Part shown: piece by piece, positions 57,301 to 64,000 of the stretch
Position numbering within the stretch: the first letter of the stretch is position 1
Layout: every line of letters starts with the position of its first letter
NCBI GenBank assembly: GCA_961205875.1
Contig: OY540817.1
Coordinates: forward strand, 6,297,001-6,361,000
From: Sialis fuliginosa
Lineage: Eukaryota; Arthropoda; Insecta; Megaloptera; Sialidae
DNA: 64,000 nucleotides
Reading direction: 5' to 3'
The notes under the pieces: model-generated
Databases searched by the model: none
Told to the model about the DNA's origin: nothing
What the model saw: only the letters and a program-made list of their open reading frames with translations
Position numbers and translations under genes: made by a program

Positions 57301-59223
57301 ATTACCAAGGAAACTTTGTCGTCTGTCCGTCTGTAATTTTTAGTCAAAGTAAAATATCTCGTAAACTATATAAGCTAGTAAATTTTCCTTTTTTTACTGA
57401 ACATAAAAAAGTAAAATAATGCCCCCTAGAAAAAGATGTTAAAAATAGAGGGAGCTCTAAAGAGCTAAAGCTAGACAAAAAAATTGTTTTTTTCGAATTC
57501 GATAGAATCTAATGGTGCCTGCAGGGAGCTCCAAAGTAAGCACACAAAAAAATATATCAATGGGGTGTTAAAATGTAGATCTTAATCATTAGAATTTAGC
57601 CACATTTTTTTCTAACTAAAAAAATTACGCCTGAAAGGCGCAAGGGGATCCAAAAAGTAATTACAACCCCCCCCCCCCCCCTACCACCAAAAATCTGAAA
57701 ATGTTAGTTATTATAATTAATAACAATAGATACCTTATTTTTTGTATTACTTATCATTCACGATATAATTAGAATAAAATTCTTACAATACGAATCTTTA
57801 AAATGTCTTTGCAATTGATAATCACAAAATTAAGTACAAGTGTCCTTAGTTTAGATGTACGGACGCTATGATAAGCAGGATTATATAAAATATGCTAATC
57901 ATGTATTAACAGAAAAAATAAATAGAAAATTTGATATAAATGACTGTTTGTTTTTTATCTGTTCGTATTCGAATTGTTTTTAATTAATATATATATGTAA
58001 TATACAGTGTGATCCGGTTTGGGATAAGGATATTTTAAGAGCTGATTCTTTGGCTCATTGAGAGTAAAAAATTGTACGGGAAGGTGGGGTCTAGTTCAGA
58101 GTTATTGCTCATCAAATTAAAAAAATATGTTTATTTTTTTGAAAATTTTTATGAAAATGACATTTTTCCCCAAAAGTACCTATAATATGTGGTATTTTTT
58201 ATCATTATTTTGGTGTGGTATAATGTTACCTATAACTTCATCCTACTAAGTTTAGACCTGCGTCTAACAGTTTTCCAGTTATAAATATATCTAAATAATC
58301 CCCAAAGCGACTATTTTGCTAACTACCCTATTAAATGAAACAGTAATAATTTTTGTTAGTAGCTCAGAGGGTGTTGAAGATAGACCCTCCCTTCCCATAC
58401 AATTTTTCATTCACAATGAGCCAAAGAATCAGCTCTTAAAATATATGTATCCCAAACCGGACCATCCTGTATATGCTACACAAAATTGCATTTAAATATA
58501 GTTCTGTTGATTTGTCATTTTCAGGTACTATTTTATAGTAGCGTCCCGGGAAAAAAATTAGATCTAAAGTGATCAAATCAGATCTTGAGAAATCTGTATT
58601 TTAAGACAAATTCATATTTTTCACTATGGTTTTTGATCTGTGGAGATCTGCAAAGATTTACAACGATCTACAAAGATCTCTGAAGATCTTTGTAGATCGT
58701 GATAGAGATTGAAACGTTGAAAATTCATGAAATTTCAACGTTGATCTTTGCAGGTCTCTACAGATCAAAACCAGTGCAAAAATATGATTTTGTCTCAAAA
58801 TGCAGATCTATTAAGATCTAATTTGATCGCTATTGATCTAAATTATTTTCTCGGGATACCATATTTTTACCAAAAAAGGAGGAGGTTCTCAATTCAACAA
58901 TATAATTTGTTTATGTATGTTCGGGCATAATATGCACCAATTTGGTTGATATTTTGTTTTTTTTTTGAAAGTGTATACAACTTTGAAAGTTGTATTTCAT
59001 ATAAATTTTATCAGAATCTGACCATGGACCAAAAAGATACGTTACTCAAAAATAAAAAAGAAAAAAATTTTTTTTAAGAAATAACTTCAAAAACTATTTA
59101 ATTATAATAATTCGCTGTCGCGTAAAAAAATAATTAAAACAATATAAAAAAACAGGTGCACAAAAAGCAGTTTTAAATAAAAAAGAAACAAAAGACACTC
59201 ACCACTTGAGTCGGGGTTGTCAT
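39154..59223 (-). CDS. TMEM86A: Lysoplasmalogenase-like membrane protein (TMEM86 / YhhN family), six exons, 262 aa
   Basis: Family members are multi-pass ER membrane hydrolases that cleave the vinyl-ether bond of lysoplasmalogens, releasing a fatty aldehyde and a glycerophospho-base. Coding exons on minus: 59223-59203, 45154-44982, 41426-41233, 41170-41055, 40066-39956, 39327-39154; every border is GT...AG and phases agree. Conserved blocks align with human TMEM86A: VGPKLVPFFKT (11-21), PSWFAMLIKCLPV, RRIILGLLFSCVGDALLIW (70-88, Asp83), MVWRAMA, GGLLFFISDSLIAF (Asp189), PYSQALIMITYYAAQ. The two Asp are the family's likely catalytic acids. Several hydrophobic helices are visible along the length. 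It is slightly longer than the 240-aa human protein because of a Lys-rich, low-complexity C terminus (about 237-262). The gene covers 20 kb because of repeat-filled introns. TMEM86A versus TMEM86B naming is a family-level guess. Confidence 0.92.
39408..39625. repeat. Degenerate TACTTG-type simple repeat in lysoplasmalogenase intron 5
   Basis: Words such as GTACTTGTATTT and AATGTACTTATACTTAAG recur. It is the same repeat type as the long tract at 50885-52620. Confidence 0.7.
39695..39922. repeat. Tandem duplication, unit 114 bp
   Basis: Two almost identical copies: ATATCACAAATGAAAAAAAA starts at 39695 and again at 39809; TTTTTTCGTTCGACTTTAAA also recurs 114 bp apart. Recent duplication in an intron. 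Confidence 0.9.
39956..40066 (-). CDS. TMEM86A: Lysoplasmalogenase exon 5 (residues 169-205)
   Basis: 37 codons between TTTTACAG and GTAAGT. It carries the FFISDSLIAF block with the second conserved Asp and ends TPIPYSQ. Confidence 0.93.
40223..40435 (-). repeat. Truncated dispersed family A copy
   Basis: It carries the AATCTGCCAAGTAAATCCAC / AGTGCTTCCTCGTGCTAAAT end and the following AATTGCCTGGAATTGGTTAA block, then stops. Confidence 0.65.
41055..41170 (-). CDS. TMEM86A: Lysoplasmalogenase exon 4 (residues 130-168)
   Basis: It starts after TTTTTTTAG (codon 130 split as T|CT) and reads LLFIMPNLKGPFKFFIPIYS ... MVWRAMARVQLFE, ending at GAA|GTAAGT. Confidence 0.92.
41233..41426 (-). CDS. TMEM86A: Lysoplasmalogenase exon 3 (residues 65-129)
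   Basis: The acceptor is TTTTACAG. The first base completes Glu65, then YAFSRRIILGLLFSCVGDAL. It ends GCTGCTT|GTAAGT. An in-frame ATG at 41401 is internal, not a start. Confidence 0.93.
41499..41881. mobile_element. MITE, 383 bp, TA-flanked with about 140-bp inverted ends
   Basis: The ends are CAGTGTATTCCAAGTTGAT and its complement, TA on each side (41497-41498, 41882-41883). The subterminal arms keep TTTGGTCAAATTTAACGATG against CATCGTTAAATTTGACCAAA. It lies in lysoplasmalogenase intron 2. Tc1/mariner-like, inferred from TA and CAGT. Confidence 0.8.
41900..41978. repeat. Short hairpin: 33-bp arms, 11-bp loop
   Basis: TCTGACAGACTTGGCGTCAC...GGAGGGTTAAA is followed after a short spacer by its near-perfect reverse complement. 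A partial relative (GAGACTTGGCGCTACCGTCG) is at 42648. Confidence 0.85.
41996..42467. mobile_element. hAT-like element with CAGTGGCGTAG...CTACGTCACTG ends
   Basis: Terminal repeats are clear. The flanking 8-mers (AGAACATG, ACAATGAG) do not match, so either one end was rearranged or insertion happened next to the hairpin. A 472-bp non-autonomous relic. Confidence 0.55.
42819..42874. repeat. 56-bp perfect palindrome, no spacer
   Basis: The half-site TATAAGTACCTATTACGTAA plus ATACGTA is followed immediately by its exact reverse complement, so the dyad axis lies between 42846 and 42847. The next bases out (42818 and 42875) no longer pair. Confidence 0.97.
43319..43514. mobile_element. hAT-like relic with poly-G interior
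   Basis: The ends CAAGCGCGGATC and GGATCCACACTTA are roughly inverted. The flanks ATCTTTCT and ATCTTTAG agree at six of eight positions. The interior has two runs of G. Confidence 0.4.
43816..44898. mobile_element. 1,083-bp TA-flanked element with about 200-bp terminal inverted repeats
   Basis: The ends are CAGGGTGGTCCGGTTTGGGA and its complement, flanked by TA on both sides (43814-43815, 44899-44900). The arms continue inwards through a GTACGGGAAGATGGGGTCTA block and AACTTCCAAAGTAAC. Related copies are 11524-11945 and 58005-58469. The longest internal frame (44291-44539) shows no transposase motif. It lies in lysoplasmalogenase intron 2. Confidence 0.85.
44982..45154 (-). CDS. TMEM86A: Lysoplasmalogenase exon 2 (residues 8-64 plus two bases)
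   Basis: The acceptor is TTTGTTTCAG. It reads LKSVGPKLVPFFKTVAIYFV and ends GCTGACGA|GTAAGT. An ATG seven codons upstream lies within the intron's pyrimidine tract and is not used. Confidence 0.93.
45309..45602 (-). mobile_element. Helitron-like unit, reverse orientation, 3' end truncated
   Basis: It shares TTCGTCCGCGTGG, the ACAGTCGATAAAACAGGTTT segment, GGTTTAGCCGTGAAAAGGTA and TATTAATATGGAT with the other copies. The CTAG end is not preserved. Confidence 0.6.
45790..45952. mobile_element. Short hAT-like element
   Basis: The ends are CAGTGACGCACC and AGGTGCACTACTG. The flanks CACTGGTT and CAGTAGTT match at six of eight. The interior has runs of G and C. Confidence 0.5.
46433..46496. mobile_element. 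64-bp hAT micro-element with perfect 8-bp target duplication
   Basis: CAGTGGCGTAACCAGG starts it and CGTCACTG ends it. TATTACTT lies on both sides (46425-46432 and 46497-46504). The core is a G9-C4 run. Probably an internally deleted hAT. Confidence 0.85.
47028..47412. repeat. Diverged tandem duplication, unit about 210 bp
   Basis: ATATGACATTTTGATTTTAA / CACGATATATTTGCGTT and AATGACCTTTTGATTTTAAT / CAAGATATATTTGCATT mark the two copies, each ending in AGAATGTAGCTTTTA. Confidence 0.75.
47430..47580. repeat. Second copy of the about 180-bp repeat found at 32938-33115
   Basis: Same block order: TTCAGAAGTCGT, GTCAAAATCGCT, TTTTTCTAGGGCGGAGC, GTTACATCATTTTAAATAAA. Confidence 0.65.
48230..48685. 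mobile_element. hAT-like element with CATAGGTGTCCAACC...GGTTGGACAAGCTTG ends
   Basis: It has the same termini as the element at 53023-53245 and the GGCCGC(A/G)-rich subterminal sequence of that family. A matching 8-bp duplication is not evident. A family C fragment (GAAATCGGTACCAAGCC, AAAACCGACTTCAGAAAC) sits inside it. Confidence 0.55.
48729..48985. repeat. Three-copy tandem repeat, unit about 86 bp
   Basis: Each unit holds AAATAGTA(G/T)AAATC, a CTTAC(A/G)G(A/G)ACAGCCTGTATA end of the 11320 MITE family, and GTTTTCT(A/G)TA(T/C)TTGACTAAAA. The first unit is slightly shorter. Confidence 0.85.
49281..49715. repeat. One-armed copy of the inverted-repeat element at 61391-61974
   Basis: It shares CTATGTTTTAGCTTTGGATC, AATTTCAGACTCATAGATCA, and the central CGATCTATGAATTGAGCA block, but lacks the mirrored right arm. 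Confidence 0.7.
50885..52620. repeat. Long degenerate (TACTTG/TACTTAAG) simple-repeat tract with nested hAT element
   Basis: Words TTGTACTT, CTTAAGTAC and GTAATTGTACTT recur across 50885-50925 and again 51557-51800 and 52380-52620, interrupted by the hAT at 50926-51556 and by other AT-rich DNA. The sequence is prone to palindromes (AAGTACTT). Confidence 0.75.
50926..51556. mobile_element. Non-autonomous hAT element, 631 bp, perfect 8-bp duplication
   Basis: The ends CAGGCCCGGATTTA and TAAATCCGGGCCTG are exact inverted repeats. ACTGTACT flanks both sides (50918-50925, 51557-51564). Subterminal GGGCGGCAA motifs occur at both ends. No transposase remains. A related end lies at about 40553-40610. 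Confidence 0.9.
52648..52999 (+). mobile_element. Helitron-like unit, complete, 352 bp
   Basis: It starts TCCATACTAATATTATAAAT after A and ends with CGCGAAGTCGCGGGTAACAG then TTAG, followed by T. The 3' hairpin and CTRR-type end are visible. It is the cleanest copy of the family here. Confidence 0.65.
53023..53245. mobile_element. Non-autonomous hAT element, 223 bp, perfect 8-bp duplication
   Basis: The ends CAAGTTTGTCCAATCC and TTGGACACCTATG are imperfectly inverted. ACATAGGT flanks both sides (53015-53022 and 53246-53253). The GCGGCCCGCGAG subterminal block is typical of Charlie-like hAT MITEs. Confidence 0.85.
54911..55149. repeat. Inverted repeat with ATCGGCCATTTTAGTAAAT arms
   Basis: The inner arms are exact over 55001-55019 and 55079-55097; the outer part (GAAGGAAGGTA / TACCTTCCTTC) is also mirrored but offset by about 40 bp. 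The minus-strand ORF here is a by-product. Confidence 0.8.
55438..55884. repeat. Inverted repeat, about 170-bp arms, inside a family C repeat
   Basis: The blocks GCACTAATCTTATGG, GTCGAAAGTCCCAATGGGCA and CGTTAGAAAAATCTGACACT each recur in reverse complement. The left arm has about 48 extra bases. It is flanked by family C sequence (GGGACCACCT...GAGAGTATA). Confidence 0.8.
58005..58469. mobile_element. 465-bp deletion derivative of the 43816-44898 element
   Basis: The ends CAGTGTGATCCGGTTTGGGA and ATCCCAAACCGGACCATCCTG are TA-flanked. The interior jumps from the left arm to a GTTCAGAGTTATTGCTCATC block, so part of the longer copy is deleted. Confidence 0.8.
58540..58858. repeat. Palindromic element with 15 GATC sites
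   Basis: The ends (GTCCCGGGAAAAAAATTAGATC and GATCTAAATTATTTTCTCGGGA) are inverted. GATC occurs 15 times between 58561 and 58838, many as AGATCT. A smaller palindrome, AACGTTGAAA...TTTCAACGTT, sits right of the centre. No ORF. Confidence 0.8.
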
Positions 59224-59279
59224 TGTGTTGTCTCTCTGCAGGCTCAGCGCGTACTCGCTCAGTCACTCACAATTGACTC
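59203..59279 (-). CDS. TMEM86A: Lysoplasmalogenase exon 1: 5' UTR part and seven codons
   Basis: ATG at 59223-59221 opens MTTPTQV, then GTG|GTGAGT (exon ends 59203). The next exon continues with LKSVGPK, matching the family's N-terminal spacing. A TTTTGCAG acceptor at 59281-59280 suggests that 59279-59224 is 5' UTR of an internal exon, with a further non-coding exon upstream. Coding bases are only 59223-59203. Confidence 0.8.
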
Positions 59280-59433
59280 CTGCAAAACCAAATCAATACA
59301 TCATTATTTTATTGCGTTTAACGTACACTTTACTCACTCCTATTGTACCCTCTTCTTTTTTCGTGCAAATGATAATTTTATCTCATTTTCAGATAATAAA
59401 TAAATCATTTGAACCGTTTACAAATATCTATAA

Positions 59434-59616
59434 CTAACTGATACCCGCGACTCTTTTTATCTAATTAATTTTATTGGGATATATACAAAGTAGCATATGT
59501 CCTTCCTCAGTATATAAGCTATATCTCTGCCAAATTTCATCAATATCGGTTCTGCGATTTAGCCGTGAAAAGGTAACAAACATATAGTTACTTTTGCATT
59601 TATAATATTGGGTATA
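59434..59616 (-). mobile_element. Helitron-like unit, short copy
   Basis: On minus it ends ...TACCCGCGACTC-region then TTAG (59434-59437 on plus as CTAA). It contains ATTTAGCCGTGAAAAGGTAA and TTATAATATTGGGTATA. Confidence 0.55.
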
Positions 59617-59972
59617 TGTTTGGTACTTGGTTTCTAGGTGGAAGTAACTCCGAATTATGTGACGAGACAACATTTAGGAAAATCTTGTCTCTTAGAATTT
59701 TTTTATTTTTGTTAAAAAAATAGAAATTAAATATGTTTTTTTTATATAAAAAAATATTTAAAAAATTAATGTACGCTACTGAGTTATGAAAGTATGTATG
59801 TATCTCTATATTGCGCTCCAGATAGGGCGGATATTGAATTATCAAATGTACGTATTTTTAGAAGAGTGTGGACTGTACTTGGTACCCAATATTAGTTGAT
59901 AAAAATAAACAAAACATTTAACGAAAAATTGTATATGTAAAAGAAAAAATAAATTGATAAATAAAAAAAAAA

Positions 59973-60625
59973 CATCTGCCAAGAAAATGTACAGTGCTTA
60001 TCCTCATGCTAAATTCACCAAAGGTAGTTAACTATCGAACAATTTTAATAAACACCGATAACGAATTCAGATGAACTGCCTGCCATTTAATTTCTATACA
60101 ATTTTATTAAAAAAATATGTATTCGACATTTTTGTTTTAATACTCGCATGATTATTTATTCGTATATTTTTAAATTTTGACAATTTAAATCTAAATCTAA
60201 ATTTTTCTCTTATGTAAACGTCAACATGACATTTAATATGTCAAAGTAAATAGCTATTTTACAACAAACGTTGTGGTGACCTTTATTATAGGAAATTAAA
60301 TGCTCTACAAAAAAGATTCTATACAATTTTCACGTAACATGTGTCGTTCTTGAGATATCTTGAAAAAATAAATATGTTGGAATGTCACCCCTCCCCCATC
60401 TTACAAACGATTTTATAATTTTAAAATGGGACCGTCTTCAAGCCAGACCCAACCAACCAACCAAGTTTCATTAATATCGGTTCAGTGGTTTAAGAGTTAT
60501 GCGTGTGAATAAGGATTCAAGACACACGGAAAGATCAAGTTAAAATTTTGAAATCAGAGAACAATTTTTTTTCTCATTTTAAAACAATCACAAAGCTTCT
60601 CGTATCCTCGATATGGCGAGGAAGC
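59973..60625 (-). repeat. Dispersed family A copy, inverted
   Basis: It runs from CATCTGCCAAGAAAATGTAC to CGATATGGCGAGGAAGC with the GTGTCGTTCTTGAGATATCT and GTTATGCGTGTGAATAAGGA segments, matching the reverse of 28042-28860. Confidence 0.75.
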
Positions 60626-61197
60626 TAAATGCAAAAAATATAAAAAAAATTGAGTTGTAAGTATTGGTACTTTTTGAATAAGTATATTTTATCTTATTGT
60701 TAATCAAATAACTATTTTAATTTGTTATTTCTCTGAATTTGTATCAACAAAACCTAATAAAACTACTTCAGATAGGGCTACTTATTTGTAGATCATTTTA
60801 GGATAAAAATAAACAGCTTAACTTAAAGAAATATTAATGTTACTAATTTAAATTTAATTAACTAATTGTAAGTATATAAATAAATTATAAAATTATATAT
60901 CACGTTATAAATATTCTTAAAACTGGTTACCAGGTATCAAAACTAAAAAAATTATATATATTTTTTAAATTATGTAAAATTATTTAAATATTTTCAACCC
61001 CACGATTATAATCAATTTTTATTGATTAAAAAATCAAATAGGTAAAAATAACTATAAAAATATTATTTCTATATAAATTCTGTTATTAAAAATTGAATAT
61101 TTTTTTACTAAAACATTTTTACTGTTATATAAATCCAAATGCAAATTAGTACAATGACCTCAATATACGAAAACATTGTAGAAAAAAAATTAAAATA

Positions 61198-61389
61198 CTA
61201 GCTGTTACCCACGACTTCGTATTTTTTTATCAAATCAATACTTCGGGATACAAACTAGCCTATGTCCTTCATCAGGATGCAAGCATCTCCCTGCCAAATT
61301 TAATCAAGATTTGTTCAGCGGTTTAGGCGGGAAAAGGTAACAACAGATAGACAGACAGAGACACTTTCGTATTATAATATTAGTATGGA
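61198..61389 (-). mobile_element. Helitron-like unit, 192 bp
   Basis: Read on minus, it runs TCCATACTAATATTATAATA to CAGCTAG (CTAG at 61198-61201 on plus). Deletions shorten its interior. Confidence 0.6.
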
Positions 61390-61390
61390 T

Positions 61391-61974
61391 ATTTAGGGTG
61401 TTTTTTTTTATTTTTTCGGTCCCGCAGGCCTATGTTTTAGCTTTGGATCAAAAGTTAATTGTCCCAAAATTTCAGACTCATAAATCAAACCTGTGGACGG
61501 CGCAAACCGAGTCTTTTTCCCATTTGATGAACGTGGGAAAAATTACTTTTTTACTTATGCGTGAATATCTCGTTGAAAAAATTTTTTTTTGAAAATTTCT
61601 CAGGGGAATATTTTGTAGAGAATTAAGTGCTCCTCAATTCATAAACCCAATAAATTTTAAGAAATTTTTGTTTAAAATTTGAATTTTACTTTTTATGATA
61701 ATGTTTAAACGAACATATCTTTAAAAAAAATCGATCTATGAATTGAGCACTTGGGATCTTTTTTGTAAGAAATTTAATTCTCTATGATATGCTGCTGTAA
61801 GAAATTAAAAGAAATAAATTTTTAACGAGATATTCACGCATAAGTAAAAAAGTAATTTTTCCCATGTTAATCACAGGTTTGATCTATGAGTCTGAAATTT
61901 TGGGACAATTAACTTTTGATCCAAAGCTAAAACATAGGCCTGCGGGACCGAAAAAAAAATAAAAAAAATACCCA
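61391..61974. repeat. 584-bp inverted repeat, arms of about 280 bp
   Basis: GGTCCCGCAGGCCTATGTTT (61418) is mirrored at 61930-61949, CAAAAGTTAATTGTCCCAAA is mirrored near 61905, and the centre is near 61683. The plus-strand ORF at 61398-61592 lies in one arm and is not a gene. Confidence 0.85.
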
Positions 61975-62788
61975 TAGATATACAGTATATATACAAATTA
62001 AACACTTTGTTATTGAAATATTACACACATAATGATTCATTTACGTAGTGAACAATACATACAATTATTTCATTTGTTTACAGCAAGATAAATTAACTTT
62101 TAAAATCAATTAACCGGTTAAATAGATACAAGACATATTGACATTTAATTTAATTAAGTGACATTCTAAATTTACCTCTACATAAATATATTGATCAAAA
62201 TAAACACAAAAGAAAGTACATGGACTGTGCCAAAAATATTATTCCAGTAAACAAAGAAACGTGTTAATTAATTAATTAACAAAACAAAAAAAATAATAAG
62301 GTATAATGAATTAATAAATAATTAAATATCAAACCTGTATTAGAATTATAACTTCGCACAATTTTTTTAGCAATACATTTTGCGCACCGTTATAAAACGA
62401 ATTTGAATATTATATACGCACAAATATGCACATAAAATTAATTTAATAAAGAAGAAATGTGTTATTTTAAATGGCAGTTATGTTAATACTGTTGTTTACA
62501 TGTGACAATTATATAAACACCAACAACCTCGAATTGATGATGTTCCAGCCAGACACAGTCCCGGTGAGAAATGGTAACAACAGACAAGTTCAAGTAGAAC
62601 ACTAACAGCTGATTTCGCTAAAACAGAGCCAGAGTCTCTCTGATATTATGCACTGTTTATTTTTACCGTGAGTCACAGAACTGCGACTGTTTAGCATCTT
62701 TCTTTAACGCGGTGCAGTTTTGTTGTTCGCGGCCAGTGGCGTAGTGTAGAAGCAACAACAATTTCAGCGTGATATCATTAACTTTTTT

Positions 62789-63890
62789 TTAACCGACTTC
62801 AAAAAAGGAGGAGGTTATCAATTAAGCTGTGGGTATTTTTTGACGTGAATAGTGTCTAGTGTTTCACACCAGATACTGGGCATTTCAGAAACTTAATTGC
62901 ACGCTAGCGTAAAATAATCAGTATATCTCGACACTCAGAGAAGCTACGACGCGAGTTTCGGTCTTAAATTACTGATGTCTCTACTTCAATAAGTGATTTC
63001 GGAGTTTTTTTGGCGTGCTGCAACCGAATCCATCATCCGAATTGGTCCATTAGGTCAGATTTTTGATATAACCTAACCTAAAAGTGTCCAAAATGACGAT
63101 TTTGATAATATTTAAGAATTTATTACCAAGTAGATAAATTTTTTCTAAAGTTTTCGTTCACGGTAAGAAATAGTACCTACTATTTTTTCCCTTTTTAAAA
63201 CGAATTTTTATTTTTTATTGTACGATTTTTTTTCACCGAAATATACTAGTTTGATTATATGATTTTTTCTTACTAGAGTAGACACAGTGACACAATGGAC
63301 TTTACTACATATTAAATATAACAGTAACTTCAAACTAGTTTATTTCGATGAAAAAAAATCGTACAGTAGAAAGTAAAAATTTATTTTAAAGAGGAAAAAT
63401 AGTACTACTTCTTACCATGAACGACAATTTTTTTCGAAAAAATTTACCTACTTGGTAATGAATTCTTAAATATTACCAAAATTGTCATTTTGGATACTTT
63501 TAGGTTAAGTTATATCAAAAACCTGACCTAATGAAGCAATTCGGGTGACGGATTCGGTTTCAGCACGCCAAAAAACTCCGAAATCACCTATTTAAGTAGA
63601 GACATCAAAAATGATGTTGGCCTGTGTTATAGATCTCGATTAGATCTATATGGTGCAAGTACAAATCAAAACATTGAATACACCAGTTTTAATGAGTGAA
63701 AAATTTCATATCATAAAAAACAACAAAAATTAAATTTTGTATTAATATTATATATAAATTGTATACTCCCGAGGTGGACCCACATAAAAACCATTAGAAT
63801 ATGACCATGTATTTCGAAGATACGTCACTCAAAAGGGAAAAATAAAAAAACTTTAAATACTAAAGAGACGAGACTAACCTAAACGTAGTT
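62789..63890. repeat. Family C repeat carrying a nested foldback (62975-63607)
   Basis: The outer unit begins AACCGACTTCAAAAAAGGAG and matches 28868-29290 (TGTTTCACACCAGATACTGG, TCGACACTCAGAGAAGC, ATCTCGATTAGATCTA). The insert has arms 62975-63253 and 63331-63607 around a 77-bp loop; for example GGCGTGCTG pairs with CAGCACGCC. Confidence 0.8.
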
Positions 63891-64000
63891 TCCTCTCGTC
63901 AACAAACAAACAAGCTTACAGTTCAAATACATAACCATATATCAATGTATAAATAAATAAATACATAAACATATATCAATTTTAGTGATATTATATTATC

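Larger units (their letters stand above)
45155..59202. other. TMEM86A: First coding intron of the lysoplasmalogenase gene (14 kb), repeat-filled
   Basis: It contains no exon I could recognise. Annotated repeats cover much of it; the remainder is AT-rich DNA. Confidence 0.7.
59280..64000. other. Upstream region of the lysoplasmalogenase gene, repeat-rich
   Basis: No gene was recognised to the right edge. A less AT-rich patch at about 62520-62760 contains, on minus, a possible donor (GACTCACG|GTAAAA near 62669) that could end a non-coding first exon of the lysoplasmalogenase gene; this is weak. The rest is the repeats listed separately and AT-rich DNA. Confidence 0.4.

Noticed and set aside
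61398..61592. 64-aa frame resembling one in the copy at 49.3 kb.
   Set aside because: The similarity is due to the shared inverted-repeat element; the frame is broken in the other copy.

Overview
This window looks like nuclear DNA of an insect, most probably a moth or butterfly. It is strongly AT-rich, its genes are split by introns with GT...AG borders, and its non-coding DNA is filled with dispersed repeats that I associate with Lepidoptera: short Helitron-like units ending in a GC hairpin plus CTAG, repeats bounded by an AAACCGACTTCAAAAA motif, and many CAGTGGCG-type hAT relics. The order is inferred from these repeats and from protein resemblance; no species can be named.

Layout. (1) 1-3,824: two minus-strand genes. 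At 1,731-2,534 lies the first coding exon (268 residues, phase 0) of egghead, the beta-1,4-mannosyltransferase of arthro-series glycosphingolipid synthesis; its remaining exons lie beyond the left edge. Upstream of it is a complete two-exon gene for subunit 1 of the mitochondrial inner membrane peptidase (IMMP1L/Imp1, 149 aa, exons 3,315-3,665 and 3,726-3,824). (2) 3,825-4,339: an intergenic block, probably a divergent promoter with a non-coding exon on the plus strand ending in a strong splice donor at 4,340. (3) 7,797-7,976: a GC-rich 59-codon ORF for a one-pass membrane protein, with a possible acceptor before it and AATAAA after it. I do not recognise it and regard it as the best candidate for an undescribed gene here. 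(4) 8,140-26,130: no genes seen, dense transposon relics. (5) 26,144-32,189: a complete four-exon plus-strand gene for a ZnT1/ZnT63C-type (SLC30A) zinc exporter of 438 aa. (6) 32,190-39,153: AT-rich intergenic DNA. (7) 39,154-59,223: a complete six-exon minus-strand gene for a TMEM86/YhhN-family lysoplasmalogenase (262 aa) spread over 20 kb, starting with a seven-codon exon; its introns hold many nested repeats. (8) 59,280-64,000: its upstream region, again transposon-rich.

The genes share no obvious pathway: glycolipid synthesis, mitochondrial protein maturation, zinc efflux and ether-lipid turnover. They are typical housekeeping neighbours. No RNA genes, CRISPR arrays or viral genes were seen. 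The distinctive content is the repeat landscape: several elements keep exact target-site duplications (8 bp for hAT, 3 bp for a Harbinger-like MITE, TA for Tc1/mariner-like units), and there are long inverted repeats (a 1.56-kb foldback, a 56-bp perfect palindrome and a palindrome with 15 GATC sites).
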